From Roseivivax lentus (GTDB lineage Bacteria > Pseudomonadota > Alphaproteobacteria > Rhodobacterales > Rhodobacteraceae), in contig NZ_FTOQ01000010.1 in NCBI RefSeq assembly GCF_900156805.1, forward strand, positions 62,001 through 126,000: 64,000 nucleotides of DNA, written 5' to 3'. The notes beneath the pieces are model-generated. The model did no database searches. It was given only the letters and a program-made list of their open reading frames with translations, and was not told where the DNA came from. The translations under genes were made by a program, and so were the position numbers. Each line of letters begins with the position of its first letter. Position 1 is the first letter of the stretch. Positions 42,549 through 51,900 of the stretch are shown piece by piece.

Positions 42549-42670
42549 AACACCGGGAAACTCGTTTGAAATAAATGACTTGCCAAAATTTGTCAGAACG
42601 GCGCGCGCAGGCTATCAAGAAGGCGCGGGACAGCGATCAGTCGGGGCCTTGTTTTTGGTCAATCGACTGC

Positions 42671-42684
42671 CTGATAAATATCAA
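42671..42684 (+). promoter_or_regulatory. Near-perfect FNR-type box just upstream of the regulator start
   Basis: CTGATAAATATCAA matches the box at nine of ten positions (the reverse strand reads TTGATATTTATCAG). It overlaps the AAGGGGG ribosome binding site of the regulator, so binding here would more likely repress than activate. This is a candidate autoregulatory site; binding is inferred. Confidence 0.55.
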
Positions 42685-42695
42685 GGGGGTGGATA

Positions 42696-43403
42696 TTGCG
42701 CTTAGGGATGCCCGAGTCGGACTACCCGGACATCCGGGGGCTGCATCTTTTCCACGAGATGGCGGATGAGCATTTCACCGCGCTCATGCGCGGCGCCTAT
42801 GTGCAGAACTTCCCGCCCCAGATCGAATTGATCACCGAAGGCGAACCCAGCGACTTCCTGCATGTGGTGCTGTCGGGCGCGGTCGAGTTGTTCTCTCACT
42901 GGAACGGCCGCGAATCCAGCATGGCTGCGGTCCGGCCCATCTCGACCTTCATCCTCGCCGCGACCATCAAGGACGCCGCTTACCTGATGTCGGCGCGCAC
43001 GCTGGAAAAAAGCCGGATCGCCCTGATCCCCAGCCAGGACGTGCGCGCGGTCTTCGATGCCGACAACGATTTCGCCCGGGCCATCGTGACGGAGCTGGCC
43101 CAGTGCTACCGCTCGGTCATCAAGGCGCAGAAAGACCTCAAGCTTCGAACCTCGCTCGAACGGCTCGCCAATTACCTGCTGAGGCAGCACAAGAACGCTT
43201 CCGGGACCGAGTTCGACCTGCCGTTCGAAAAGCGCAGGCTCGCCTCGTTCCTGGGCATGACCCCCGAGAACCTGAGCCGGGCGTTCAAGAGCCTTCAGCC
43301 CTACGGCGTTTCGGTGACCGGCACGCGGATCCGGATCGACGATCCCACGAACCTCGTGGCTTTCGCGAAGCCCGACCCGTTGATCGACGATTTCGCGACA
43401 TAA
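42696..43403 (+). CDS. Crp/Fnr family regulator, NarR/DNR-like
   Basis: The protein has 235 residues, from the TTG at 42696, preceded by AAGGGGG six bases upstream; an ATG at 42708 is the alternative start, giving 231 residues. Residues 20-140 form the cyclic-nucleotide-type sensor domain (ELITEGEPSDFLHVVLSGAV). The C-terminal HTH has LASFLGMTPENLSRAFKSLQ. No cysteines are present where FNR binds its iron-sulfur cluster, so this is the NarR/DNR/NnrR type, which responds to nitrate, nitrite or nitric oxide. It is divergent from narK1 and the likely activator of the nar operon. Family is secure; the exact signal is inferred. Confidence 0.87.
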   Translation: MRLGMPESDYPDIRGLHLFHEMADEHFTALMRGAYVQNFPPQIELITEGEPSDFLHVVLSGAVELFSHWNGRESSMAAVRPISTFILAATIKDAAYLMSARTLEKSRIALIPSQDVRAVFDADNDFARAIVTELAQCYRSVIKAQKDLKLRTSLERLANYLLRQHKNASGTEFDLPFEKRRLASFLGMTPENLSRAFKSLQPYGVSVTGTRIRIDDPTNLVAFAKPDPLIDDFAT

Positions 43404-43451
43404 AGCGCCGGACAGGGCCTGACCGAGACCCACTTCGGCCTGCCGGGCGGT

Positions 43452-43748
43452 CTAGCTGACGGGCATGTCTGCGCGCCCGTCCGCGCGCAGCGACGCGATG
43501 AGATCCCGGTTCGGGCAGAAGCGCGGCGGCGTCTCGCCCCTCTGCCCCGCGCCCAGCCATGCCGCGCAGGACCCGTCGGCATCGCAGGACACGCAGGTTT
43601 CCACGCTGCGCCGGGCTGCGGCATCGAGATCCTGGGCCGCATGCAACGCCGCGACGCTCACACCGCATTGCGCGAACATGCGCCGTCTCAGCCGCATTCT
43701 CTCTTCGAAGGCGTCGATGGTCAGGGTATCGGGGGACAAGGCGGGCAT
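43452..43748 (-). CDS. Small cysteine-rich protein, DUF6455-like
   Basis: The protein has 98 residues. The middle and end hold five Cys in a pattern VETCVSCDADGSCAAWL, then RFCPNRD, which resembles the DUF6455 family of alphaproteobacteria and could bind a metal or iron-sulfur centre. The N-terminal half is helical (DAFEERMRLRRRMFAQCGVS). It converges with the NarR-like gene and lies near NnrU/NnrS, so a role in nitrogen oxide metabolism is possible. The DUF assignment is from memory of the pattern and is moderate; metal binding is inferred. Confidence 0.6.
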   Translation of the reverse strand: MPALSPDTLTIDAFEERMRLRRRMFAQCGVSVAALHAAQDLDAAARRSVETCVSCDADGSCAAWLGAGQRGETPPRFCPNRDLIASLRADGRADMPVS

Positions 43749-43830
43749 GGCAGAGCTCCGGAACAGTGGTCAAATGATAGCATGGGCGGTCTTTTCTGTC
43801 ACGCGTCAGCGCTCCCAAAACCGGCCTCGG

Positions 43831-44499
43831 TCACGCCAAGGGATCGACGCCGAAGAGCCACGGGTGCAGCCACAGAAGCGTTGCATACAGCGCGACCCCG
43901 AGGGCCAGCCGGGCCGCCGCGCTGCCCCGGGACAGGGGCCGCGGCACCATGGGCGCCTGCGCCACACGCGCGCGCATCCGCTGCCAGTCCGGGCCCATTT
44001 CCCATGCCTTGCGGCGGTCGATCAGGCGTCCGCCGAGCGCGGCAAACCCCGCGAATGTGGCGAAGAGGATCACATGCGCAAGATCGCCGTTCGGCACCAG
44101 ATGCGCCGCCGCCCAGAGCGCGAGCGCCAGCAGCAGCGGATGGCGCGAGACCCGGACGATACCGGGCCGGGCCGGATCGAAGCGCGCATTGTGCGCACCG
44201 CCAAAGGAAAACGGGTTCGGCCCAGCGATGGCGAGCGCGAGGATCAGACAGACCGGCAGCATCAGCGCCAGCACCACGTGCGTCTGCCATGGCGCACGGC
44301 TCCAGAGCGGCACCACCGGCGCGCGTCCCGCCGCCGCGATCACCCAGCTCAGCGCCGCGAGCGAGACCAGCGAATAGAGCACCGTGAACCCGGTGGCCCC
44401 GAGACGCGCCTGAAGCCAGCGCTTGACCGCAGGGCGCACCGGCAGCGCATGCGACAGGAAGAAGGTGGCAAAGGCCGCGATGAATTCGATCCAGCCCAT
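43831..44499 (-). CDS. NnrU family integral membrane protein
   Basis: The protein has 222 residues, from the ATG at 44497-44499 with a GGAGGG site four bases upstream. It has about six transmembrane helices and the NnrU hallmark GPNPFSFGG, followed by GIVRVSRHPLLLALALWAAA HL, which is shared with methyltransferase-type membrane proteins. NnrU relatives are linked to denitrification and nitric oxide metabolism but have no proven reaction. It is 11 bases downstream of the nnrS stop, so the two are co-transcribed. Family is secure; function is only associated. Confidence 0.87.
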   Translation of the reverse strand: MGWIEFIAAFATFFLSHALPVRPAVKRWLQARLGATGFTVLYSLVSLAALSWVIAAAGRAPVVPLWSRAPWQTHVVLALMLPVCLILALAIAGPNPFSFGGAHNARFDPARPGIVRVSRHPLLLALALWAAAHLVPNGDLAHVILFATFAGFAALGGRLIDRRKAWEMGPDWQRMRARVAQAPMVPRPLSRGSAAARLALGVALYATLLWLHPWLFGVDPLA

Positions 44500-44510
44500 G
44501 GTTCCCTCCG

Positions 44511-45719
44511 TCAAAGACGCTTCGCCGCGGGTCGGCGCAGCAGCGCCGGGCCGTAGAACACCGCGAAACCGGCGAAGGCCGCGACCCACGCCCCTCCGGA
44601 GACCGCATGGAGCGCAGGCGCCGCCGCGGGCCATGCCCCCGCCACAACCCGGAGAAGGACGGCCAGCAGCAGGGCCGCATAGATCGCGACCGTCCCTGCG
44701 CCGGCCCGCAGCGCCAGACCCGTATGCCCGAGCGTCGCCCGGGTCATAACGGCCAGCGTCATCAGCCCGATGGCGCCCCCCATCCAGAGATGCTGCGCCG
44801 CCCCCATGCCGAGCAGACCGGGTGCGACGATCTCCGCACCGAGCGCCAGCGCCCCGAGCGGCAGAAGCGCATAGGCCACATGCAGCACCGTCACGAGCGG
44901 CTCCGCCAGGGTCCGGTGCCCCGCCCATCGCGCCAGCCGGATGAGATGGCAGAGCCCGGCGCCTCCGAGGGCCAGGCCCGTGGCCATATCCGCCGGACGC
45001 AGCACCCACAGGAGCGACGCGAAAAGAAGCACGAGCAGCGCGATCCGGTCGAAGCGCTGCATGGGGGGCGTGGGCAGACGCCCGCCTCCCTGCTTGACCA
45101 GCCAGTTGCGGGTGAAGGACGGCACGATGCGCCCGCCGATGACCGCGATCATCATGATCGCCGCGGCGACGCCCAGCCGCAGCCCCATGCCCTGCGCGGC
45201 GAAGACGCCCCGCGCGGCCTCCCAGTGGAACAGCGCATTGCCCGCCGCGAAAGCGCCCAGCATCCCCAGCACCGTGAGATTGCGCCAGTTCTTCCCCACG
45301 AAGATTTCGCGCCCGATGACCAGCGCGAGGACCGCCGGAAACGCGAGGTCAATGAGCGCGATCGGAAGCGGTTTCAGGCCCCCCGACAGGGTCACCGCAA
45401 CGCGCCCGGCGAGCCAGATGGCCGCCAGCGCCCCGAGCGGCCAGCCGACGATCGGCAACCGTCCCGTCCAGTTCGGAACCGCCGTCAGCAGGAAGCCCGC
45501 GACCACGGCGCCCAGATAGCCGAACAGGAATTCGTGGGCGTGCCAGCTCACCGCATCGAAGGCGGTGGGCAGCCGCAGCGATCCGGTCAGCACCCCGATC
45601 CACACCACCATCGCAACGGCCGCCCAGAGGGTGGCCCCGAGAAAGAAAGGCCGGAACCCGTAGGTCAGGATCGCGGGGCCGATCCAGGCACGCATCTGTC
45701 GGGCGGTCGTTTCGGTCAT
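44511..45719 (-). CDS. NnrS family heme-copper membrane protein
   Basis: NnrS is a polytopic protein with about 12 transmembrane helices that lessens nitrosative stress. Here it has 402 residues from the ATG at 45717-45719 (a TTG six codons upstream is possible). Family motifs are FRPFFLGATLWAA near the N-terminus, SWHAHEFLFGYLGAVVAGFL LTAVPNWTG, and GGRIVPSFTRNWL; the His residues could bind heme and copper. It is divergent from NsrR, with two identical palindromes in between. NnrU follows. Family is secure. Confidence 0.92.
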   Translation of the reverse strand: MTETTARQMRAWIGPAILTYGFRPFFLGATLWAAVAMVVWIGVLTGSLRLPTAFDAVSWHAHEFLFGYLGAVVAGFLLTAVPNWTGRLPIVGWPLGALAAIWLAGRVAVTLSGGLKPLPIALIDLAFPAVLALVIGREIFVGKNWRNLTVLGMLGAFAAGNALFHWEAARGVFAAQGMGLRLGVAAAIMMIAVIGGRIVPSFTRNWLVKQGGGRLPTPPMQRFDRIALLVLLFASLLWVLRPADMATGLALGGAGLCHLIRLARWAGHRTLAEPLVTVLHVAYALLPLGALALGAEIVAPGLLGMGAAQHLWMGGAIGLMTLAVMTRATLGHTGLALRAGAGTVAIYAALLLAVLLRVVAGAWPAAAPALHAVSGGAWVAAFAGFAVFYGPALLRRPAAKRL

Positions 45720-45794
45720 CGGGATCAGCCCCTCCAAGGGCGGTCCGAGGCGCCGTCGGAACGATGTCGTCTGCGGCGCCGTCCGGAAGATACG

Positions 45795-45837
45795 AATACG
45801 TATTTGATTTACCGATTAGACCCATTTAATACGTATT
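45795..45837. promoter_or_regulatory. Twin AATACGTATT palindromes between nnrS and nsrR
   Basis: Two identical perfect 10-bp palindromes, AATACGTATT at 45795-45804 and 45828-45837, are 33 bp apart, close to three DNA turns. They lie 27 bases from the nsrR start and about 76 bases from that of nnrS. They are likely operators, probably for NsrR, although the sequence differs from the well-known NsrR consensus. Binding is inferred. Confidence 0.6.
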
Positions 45838-45863
45838 GCAAATACCAAATCAGGATCGCGCCC

Positions 45864-46277
45864 ATGCGTCTCACCTCCTTCACCGATTACGGATTGCGCG
45901 TGCTGATGCGCATGGCCGGCGCGCCCGACCGCGCCTTCACCGCTGCCGACCTCGCCGCGGAGTTCGGAATATCCCGCAATCACCTGGCCAAGGTGATCTC
46001 GGCGCTTGCCAACGCGGGCTATCTCGGGACCCGCCGCGGCGGCGGCGGCGGCGCGTTCCTGGCCCGCCCCGCCGAGGATATCCGGCTTGGGGACGTCATC
46101 GCCGAGCTGGAAGCCGACCAGGTGCTGGTGGAATGCTTCGCCCCGGCGGGCAATGCCTGCACCCTCACGCCCCGATGCCGCCTCAAGGCGCGGCTGGCCC
46201 ATGCGGAGGCGGCCTTCGTCGCCGAGCTCAATCGCAGCACGCTGGCAGACTGCATCTACCGCCCCGAACGCGCCTGA
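45864..46277 (+). CDS. nsrR: NsrR-like Rrf2 family nitric oxide-sensing repressor
   Basis: NsrR is an iron-sulfur repressor that releases DNA when its cluster reacts with nitric oxide. The 137-residue protein begins MRLTSFTDYGLRVLMRMAG and has GISRNHLAKVISALANAGYL, the typical NsrR recognition region. Three cysteines at 91, 99 and 105 sit in a segment ending LTPRCRLK, as in NsrR, although the first spacing is wider than in E. coli. The end LADCIYRP resembles NsrR. It is divergent from nnrS. The NsrR call rests on motifs and neighbour; an IscR/RirA-type relative is less likely. Confidence 0.88.
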   Translation: MRLTSFTDYGLRVLMRMAGAPDRAFTAADLAAEFGISRNHLAKVISALANAGYLGTRRGGGGGAFLARPAEDIRLGDVIAELEADQVLVECFAPAGNACTLTPRCRLKARLAHAEAAFVAELNRSTLADCIYRPERA

Positions 46278-46344
46278 CGCGGGGCGGCGCTCGCCCCGAT
46301 CGCGGGCCCTTCGTGCCGACAGCCCGGCAGCCCGGCGGTGCGCC

Positions 46345-47121
46345 TCAGCCCAGGGCGTGCAGGATCGCGTCCAGACCGTCGGTCAGCGCGGCGGGGCCGG
46401 GCTGCAGGATCAGCGGCGACTTGATCTCGGTGATGCGGCCCTCGCGAACGGCCGGGATGCGGTCCCATCCCGGTCGGGCCGCGATCTTTTCGGGACGCAC
46501 CTTCTTGCCGCACCACGAGGCGATGATGACATCCGGCTGCGCCGCGATCACCTGTTCCGAGGTCACGATGCGCCTGACCGCCGACGGCTCTTTCGCGATT
46601 TCCGGAAAGGCCTCCTGCCCGCCCGCGATTTCCACCAGTTCCGACACCCAGCGGATCCCGGAGATCATCGGGTCGTCCCATTCCTCGAAATACACCTTCG
46701 GGCGCGGCTTGCCCTCTGCCGCGCGGGTGCATTGCGCCAGCCGCGCACGGTACTCGGCCACGATCTCCGCCGCGCGGTCCGCGCGATCCACCAGAGCGCC
46801 GAGATGTCGGATCATCGCGAAGATGCCCGCGATGTCGCGCTGGTTGAAGCCCGTCACGGCGATGCCCGCGCGCAGGAGATCGGCCGCGATATCGGCCTGA
46901 AGGTCCGAGAAGGTCAGGACGAGATCGGGCTCCAGCGCCTTTATCTTTTCCAGATCGGCGGAGGTGAAGGCGCCGACGCGCGGCTTTTCCCGCCGCACGC
47001 GGGCGGGTCTGACCGCGTAGCCCGTGACGCCGACGATGCGGTCTTGCGCACCGAGAAGGTACAGCGTCTCGACGGTCTCCTCGGTGAGGCAGACGATGCG
47101 TTCGGGCGGGAAGACGCGCAT
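46345..47121 (-). CDS. BtuF-like cobalamin-binding protein without signal peptide
   Basis: The protein has 258 residues from the ATG at 47119-47121, chosen because an AAGGGG site lies nine bases upstream; an in-frame start at 47226 adds a basic, signal-less leader. Motifs RIVCLTEETVETLYLLGAQD, VGVTGYAVRP, and LEPDLVLTFSDLQADIAADL, and later AQPDVIIASWCGKKVRPE, match the periplasmic substrate-binding fold used for cobalamin and iron complexes. No lipobox or hydrophobic leader is visible, and no ABC permease is adjacent, so the protein seems cytoplasmic. I see no cobalamin riboswitch motif upstream. The ligand is inferred. Confidence 0.7.
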   Translation of the reverse strand: MRVFPPERIVCLTEETVETLYLLGAQDRIVGVTGYAVRPARVRREKPRVGAFTSADLEKIKALEPDLVLTFSDLQADIAADLLRAGIAVTGFNQRDIAGIFAMIRHLGALVDRADRAAEIVAEYRARLAQCTRAAEGKPRPKVYFEEWDDPMISGIRWVSELVEIAGGQEAFPEIAKEPSAVRRIVTSEQVIAAQPDVIIASWCGKKVRPEKIAARPGWDRIPAVREGRITEIKSPLILQPGPAALTDGLDAILHALG

Positions 47122-47357
47122 GGTTCGCACCCCTTTCGGTCGGCCCCCGAAGGGCGGCGGCGTGAGCGTTGCGCGATATCTGGCCCGGATCGACGCCGGT
47201 GTCGACCGGGGAACGGTCGCGCGCATGCCAACGCGTGCAGAAGCGCTGCATGGAGGGTCGGGTCTGTCAAAGGTGCGAAGATCGGGGATGCGCCGGTGCG
47301 CGTGCCATCGTCAGGCCATGCTGGCCGCGCCGCAGCGCGACCAGCTTTGTCTTGGCG

Positions 47358-48884
47358 TCACTCGGCGGGCTGGGCCCGTCCGGACGGTGCGCTGTCGAGT
47401 CCCTCAAAGCCGTGATCGCTGAGGTCCTTAATCGCCTCGCCGCTATCCTTCCAGCCCTGGATTTCCTCGGGCGTGGCCTTGGGCGAGAAGAGACCCGTGA
47501 CGGCGTAGATGATGCCGATCACCGGTGCCAGCCAGCAGGCGAAAGCCAGCGGGATGTAGAGCAGGTTCTCGACATTGCCGTCCGCCACGCCGAGCGCCAG
47601 CGCGCTGATGACGAAGGCCCCGCCTGCGTTCCACGGGATAAGTGGCGACATCAGCGTGCCGCCTTCCTCGATGGCGCGGCTGAGGTTCAGCGTCGAGTAG
47701 CCCATGCCGCGATAGACCGGCGCGTACATGCGGCCCGGCAGCGCGATCGAGAGGTAGGGATCGCCCGCGACGAGGTTGGTGGCGACCGAGGTGCCGATGG
47801 CCGAGGTCTGGATCCCCGCGAAGCTCGTGACCTTGGTCATGATCGCGTTGATGATCGTCTCGAGGCAGCCCGTGCGCTCCAGCGCGCCGCCGAAGCCGAG
47901 CGCGATCAGGACGAGGCTGATGGTCCACATCATCGACTGGATGCCGCCGCGATTGAGCAGGCTGTCGATCTCGGACACGCCGGTATCGATGGAATAGCCG
48001 CTATTGGCGAAGGTGAACACGTCGTGCAGCCCCGCGCCCTGAAAGCCGATGGCCATCAGGCCGCCGACGACGACGCCCGCGAAAAGCGACGGGATCGGCG
48101 GCTTCTTGGTGACCGCCAGCGCGATGACGAGAAGCGCCGGGATCAGCAGCCAGGGCGAGATCCAGAAGTTCTCCTGCAGCGCCACGGTGATGCTTTCGAT
48201 CCGCTCGAACGAGGTGTCGCCATCGCCCACCATCGAGAAGCCGGCCCAGGTATAGATGGCCAGCGCGATCAGCATCGCCGGGACCGTGGTCGGCATCATG
48301 TTCTTGATGTGGTCGAAAAGGTTGGTGCCGGTCACCGCCGGGGCGAGGTTGGTGGTGTCGGACAGGGGCGAGATCTTGTCGCCGAAGAAGGCGCCCGAGA
48401 CCACCGCGCCGGCGGTCCAGTACATCGGGATGTCGAAGCCCGCGCCGATCCCCATGAGCGCGAGGCCCACGGTACCGACCGTGCCCCAGGACGTGCCCAG
48501 CGACAGCGAGACGATGGCACAGAGGATCATCGCCGCGGCGAGGAAGATCTGCGGCGACAACAGCACCAGGCCGTAATAGATCAGCGTCGGCACCGTGCCC
48601 GAGGCGATCCAGACGCCGATGATCATCCCCACCGTGATCAGCACCGACACCGATGGCAGCGACACGTTGATGACGTGGAAGACGCCGTCCTGGATGTTGG
48701 GCCACGAATGCCCGAGATAGACCCCCACGATCGAGGTGATCGCGAGACCGATGGAAAGCGGAATATGCGGTGTGAAATCGTCGAAATAGAATAGCTGCAC
48801 GCCCAGCACCGCCAGGGTCAGCACGACGGGAACGAGTGCCAGACCGAGCGATGGCGCGCGCGGTTCCTTCGTATCAGATGACAT
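47358..48884 (-). CDS. nhaC: NhaC family Na+/H+ antiporter
   Basis: The protein has 508 residues and about 12 transmembrane helices. Conserved NhaC features are TSWGTVGTVGLALMGIGAGF, then FGDKISPLSDTTNLAPAVTG, the family's central signature with charged residues inside the membrane. It starts behind an AGGGGG site and lies 87 bases downstream of putA on the same strand. Members of the NhaC family may instead move organic anions or amino acids. The co-occurrence with PutA raises that possibility here. Family is secure; substrate is not. Confidence 0.88.
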   Translation of the reverse strand: MSSDTKEPRAPSLGLALVPVVLTLAVLGVQLFYFDDFTPHIPLSIGLAITSIVGVYLGHSWPNIQDGVFHVINVSLPSVSVLITVGMIIGVWIASGTVPTLIYYGLVLLSPQIFLAAAMILCAIVSLSLGTSWGTVGTVGLALMGIGAGFDIPMYWTAGAVVSGAFFGDKISPLSDTTNLAPAVTGTNLFDHIKNMMPTTVPAMLIALAIYTWAGFSMVGDGDTSFERIESITVALQENFWISPWLLIPALLVIALAVTKKPPIPSLFAGVVVGGLMAIGFQGAGLHDVFTFANSGYSIDTGVSEIDSLLNRGGIQSMMWTISLVLIALGFGGALERTGCLETIINAIMTKVTSFAGIQTSAIGTSVATNLVAGDPYLSIALPGRMYAPVYRGMGYSTLNLSRAIEEGGTLMSPLIPWNAGGAFVISALALGVADGNVENLLYIPLAFACWLAPVIGIIYAVTGLFSPKATPEEIQGWKDSGEAIKDLSDHGFEGLDSAPSGRAQPAE

Positions 48885-48971
48885 GGGATATCCCCCTGTT
48901 TTCAGGTTCCGTATTATCGTTTTGGAATGCGAATGCCGGCTGGGCCCGCCTTGTTGGGCGGGCCCGACCGC

Positions 48972-51900
48972 TTATTCCGCGCTCGCAAGGAGGCTCGCAT
49001 TGCCTCCCGCGGCGGTCGTGTCGATGCAGAGGTGCCGCTCCACCACGAAGCGCTCGGGGCAGATAACCTGCGTCTCGAGCGGCACGATCGGCCCCTCGCG
49101 TTGCGCCAGCGCCAGACGCAAGTCCCGCGTCCAGTCGGAGGCGCCTGCGGCGGCGACCGCCGCGATGCCGTCCAGCGTCGTCAGGGTCTCCGGCGCGACG
49201 ATGCCATCGAGGGCCGCGACCGGCGCGCCCGCATCGACGAGCGGCTGCGCGGCCTCCTTCGCGCCGGGCGCCACGATGACCACGCCGCACCCGGCACCGA
49301 GCGCCTGCACGGCCTGGGCCAGCGCCAGCTCGACCGTCGGGCCGAGGCACAACACCTTGCCCTTGGGATACATGCCGAGGCGGTTGCTCTCGCCAGTGGG
49401 TCCTGGCAGCGTCTGGGGCGTCATGTCGAAGGCCGCCGTCTCGTTCAGCGCGCGGCGGATCTCGCCCTTGGAGCCCGACAGCGCCTTGCGCAGCACCGAG
49501 ACCCGGTCATCCACGCGCGCCGCCCAGTTGCGGGCATCGAGCTTCGCGATGGCCTTGCCGAGACCCGCGGCATCGACCGCGTCGCCCTTGGGCGCGTCGT
49601 AGCTTCCGACCTTGCCGGTGCGCCGGAAGCGCGTCAGGTAAAGCGGCCCGCCCGCCTTGGGCCCGGTGCCCGACAGACCCTCGCCGCCGAAGGGCTGGGA
49701 GCCCACGATGGCGCCAATCTGGTTGCGGTTCACGTAGGTGTTGCCGACCTCGATACGCTCCACGATCTGCTGCACGCGGTCGTCGATCCGGGTATGCAGG
49801 CCGAAGGTCAGGCCGTAGCCGCGGGCGTTGATCGCATCCACGACCTTGTCGATCTGCGACGCCTTGAAGGTGGCGACATGCAGCACCGGGCCGAAGATTT
49901 CGCGTTCGAGATCGCCGATCCCGTCCACCTTCACGACCGCGGGCTGCACGTAGGAGCCTTTTTCGGGCGCGGGCAGCGTCTTCAGCACGCGTCCGGCCTT
50001 TTCCTGCGCCGCGACATAGTCCGTGATGCCCTTGCGCGCCTCCTCGTCGATGACCGGCGAGACATCGGTGTCGATGTTCCACGGATCGCCGATGCTGAGC
50101 GCGTCCATCGCGCCATAAAGCATATCGAGCAGCCGCTCGCGCGCCTCTTCCTGCACGTAGAGCATGCGCAGCGCCGAACAGCGCTGCCCCGCGGACTGGA
50201 AGGACGAGATCAGGATATCCCGCACCGCCTGTTCCGTCAGCGCGGTGGAATCTACGATCATCGCATTGAGACCGCCGGTCTCGGCGATCAGCACGGCGTC
50301 GGGCCCGGCATTCTTGACGAGCGCCTTGTGGATGATCTGCGCCACCTCGGTCGAGCCGGTGAAGCACACGCCCGCGATCCGCGGATCGCTGGTCAGCGGG
50401 CCGCCCACGGTCGGGCCGTCGCCGGGCAGAAGCTGCAGCGCGCCTTCCGGCAGACCGGCCTCGCGCATCATCTGAACGGCGCGCGCGGCGATCATCGGCG
50501 TCTGTTCGGCCGGTTTCGCAAGCACCGCGTTACCCGCGGCAAGCGCCGCCGCGATCTGGCCGGTGAAGATCGCCAGCGGGAAGTTCCACGGGCTGATGCA
50601 GACGAAGATGCCGCGGGCCTGGCCCGGCTCCTCCTCTTCCAGACGCTCCGCCTCGTTGGCGTAGAAGCGCAGGAAATCGACCGCCTCGCGGACCTCGGCG
50701 ATGCCGTCGAGCAAGGTCTTGCCCGCCTCGCGCGTGGTGATCGCGCAGAGCTCCGCGATGTTTTCCTCGTAGAGATCGGCGACCTTGCGCAGGATATCCG
50801 CCCGCTCCGAGACGGGCCGCGCGGACCATTCCTCGAAGCCGGGGCCCGCGGCATCGAGCGCGGCGGCGACCTCCTCGGAGGTGGCCTCGTGCACGGTGCC
50901 GACGACATGGGTCAGATCGGCGGGCGACAGCGCGTCGCGTGCCTCGCCCTTGGGTGCGGGGTTGCCCACCAGCATCGGTGCGGCGCTCCAGGTCTTGTCG
51001 GACCAGGCCTCGCGCGCGGCCAGAAGCGGCAGGATCGAGGCGGGCTCGTTGATGCGGAAGCCGCGCGAATTGCGCCGGTCGGGGAACAACTCTCCGGGCA
51101 GGCGGATCGTCGGATTGGCGATCTGGTCGAGCTTTTGCACCTCGCTCACCGGGTCGCGCGAGATCTCCTCGGAGGGGATGCTTTCATCGACGATCTGGTT
51201 CACGAAGGACGAGTTCGCGCCGTTCTCCAGCAGCCGCCGCACGAGATAGGCCAGAAGGTCGCGATGCGCGCCCACCGGGGCGTAGATGCGGCAGCGCGTG
51301 TCTTCGGATTGCTTGACGATGCCGTGCAGCGACTCGCCCATGCCATGCAGGCGCTGGAATTCGAAACTGTCCTTGTCGTTGCCTGCCATCGCGATCACGG
51401 CGGCGCAGGTATGCGCGTTATGCGTGGCGAATTGCGGATAGATCCGGTCGCGCCGGTCCATCAGCATGCGCGCGCAGGCCATGTAGCTCACATCGGTATT
51501 GGCCTTGCGGGTGAAAACCGGGAAGCGCTCCACGCCCATTTCCTGCGCGAGCTTGATCTCGGTGTCCCAGTAGGCGCCCTTGACGAGGCGGACCATGATC
51601 TTGCGGTCCAGCCGCTCGGCCAGATCGTAGAGGTATTCGATCACCGGTGCGGCACGGCGCCCGTAGGCCTGCACCACGACGCCGAAGCCGTCCCAGCCTT
51701 CCAGCTCGGGATCCGAGAGCAGCTCCTCGATGATGTCGAGCGACAGATCGAGGCGGTCCTGTTCCTCGGCGTCGATGTTGAAGCCGATATTGGCCTTAGC
51801 GGCCTGCCGCACGAGTTCCTTGGCGCGCGGCACCAGCTCGGACATCACCGTCTCTTTGTGGGTGTATTCATAGCGCGGATGCAGCGCCGACAGCTTCACC

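Noticed and set aside
45805-45819. Possible FNR-type box (TTGAT-like) between nnrS and nsrR
   Set aside because: The second half-site does not match ATCAA; only the palindromes nearby are convincing.
47122-47357. Possible cobalamin riboswitch upstream of the BtuF-like gene
   Set aside because: I could not find the conserved B12-box type sequence in this 236-base gap.
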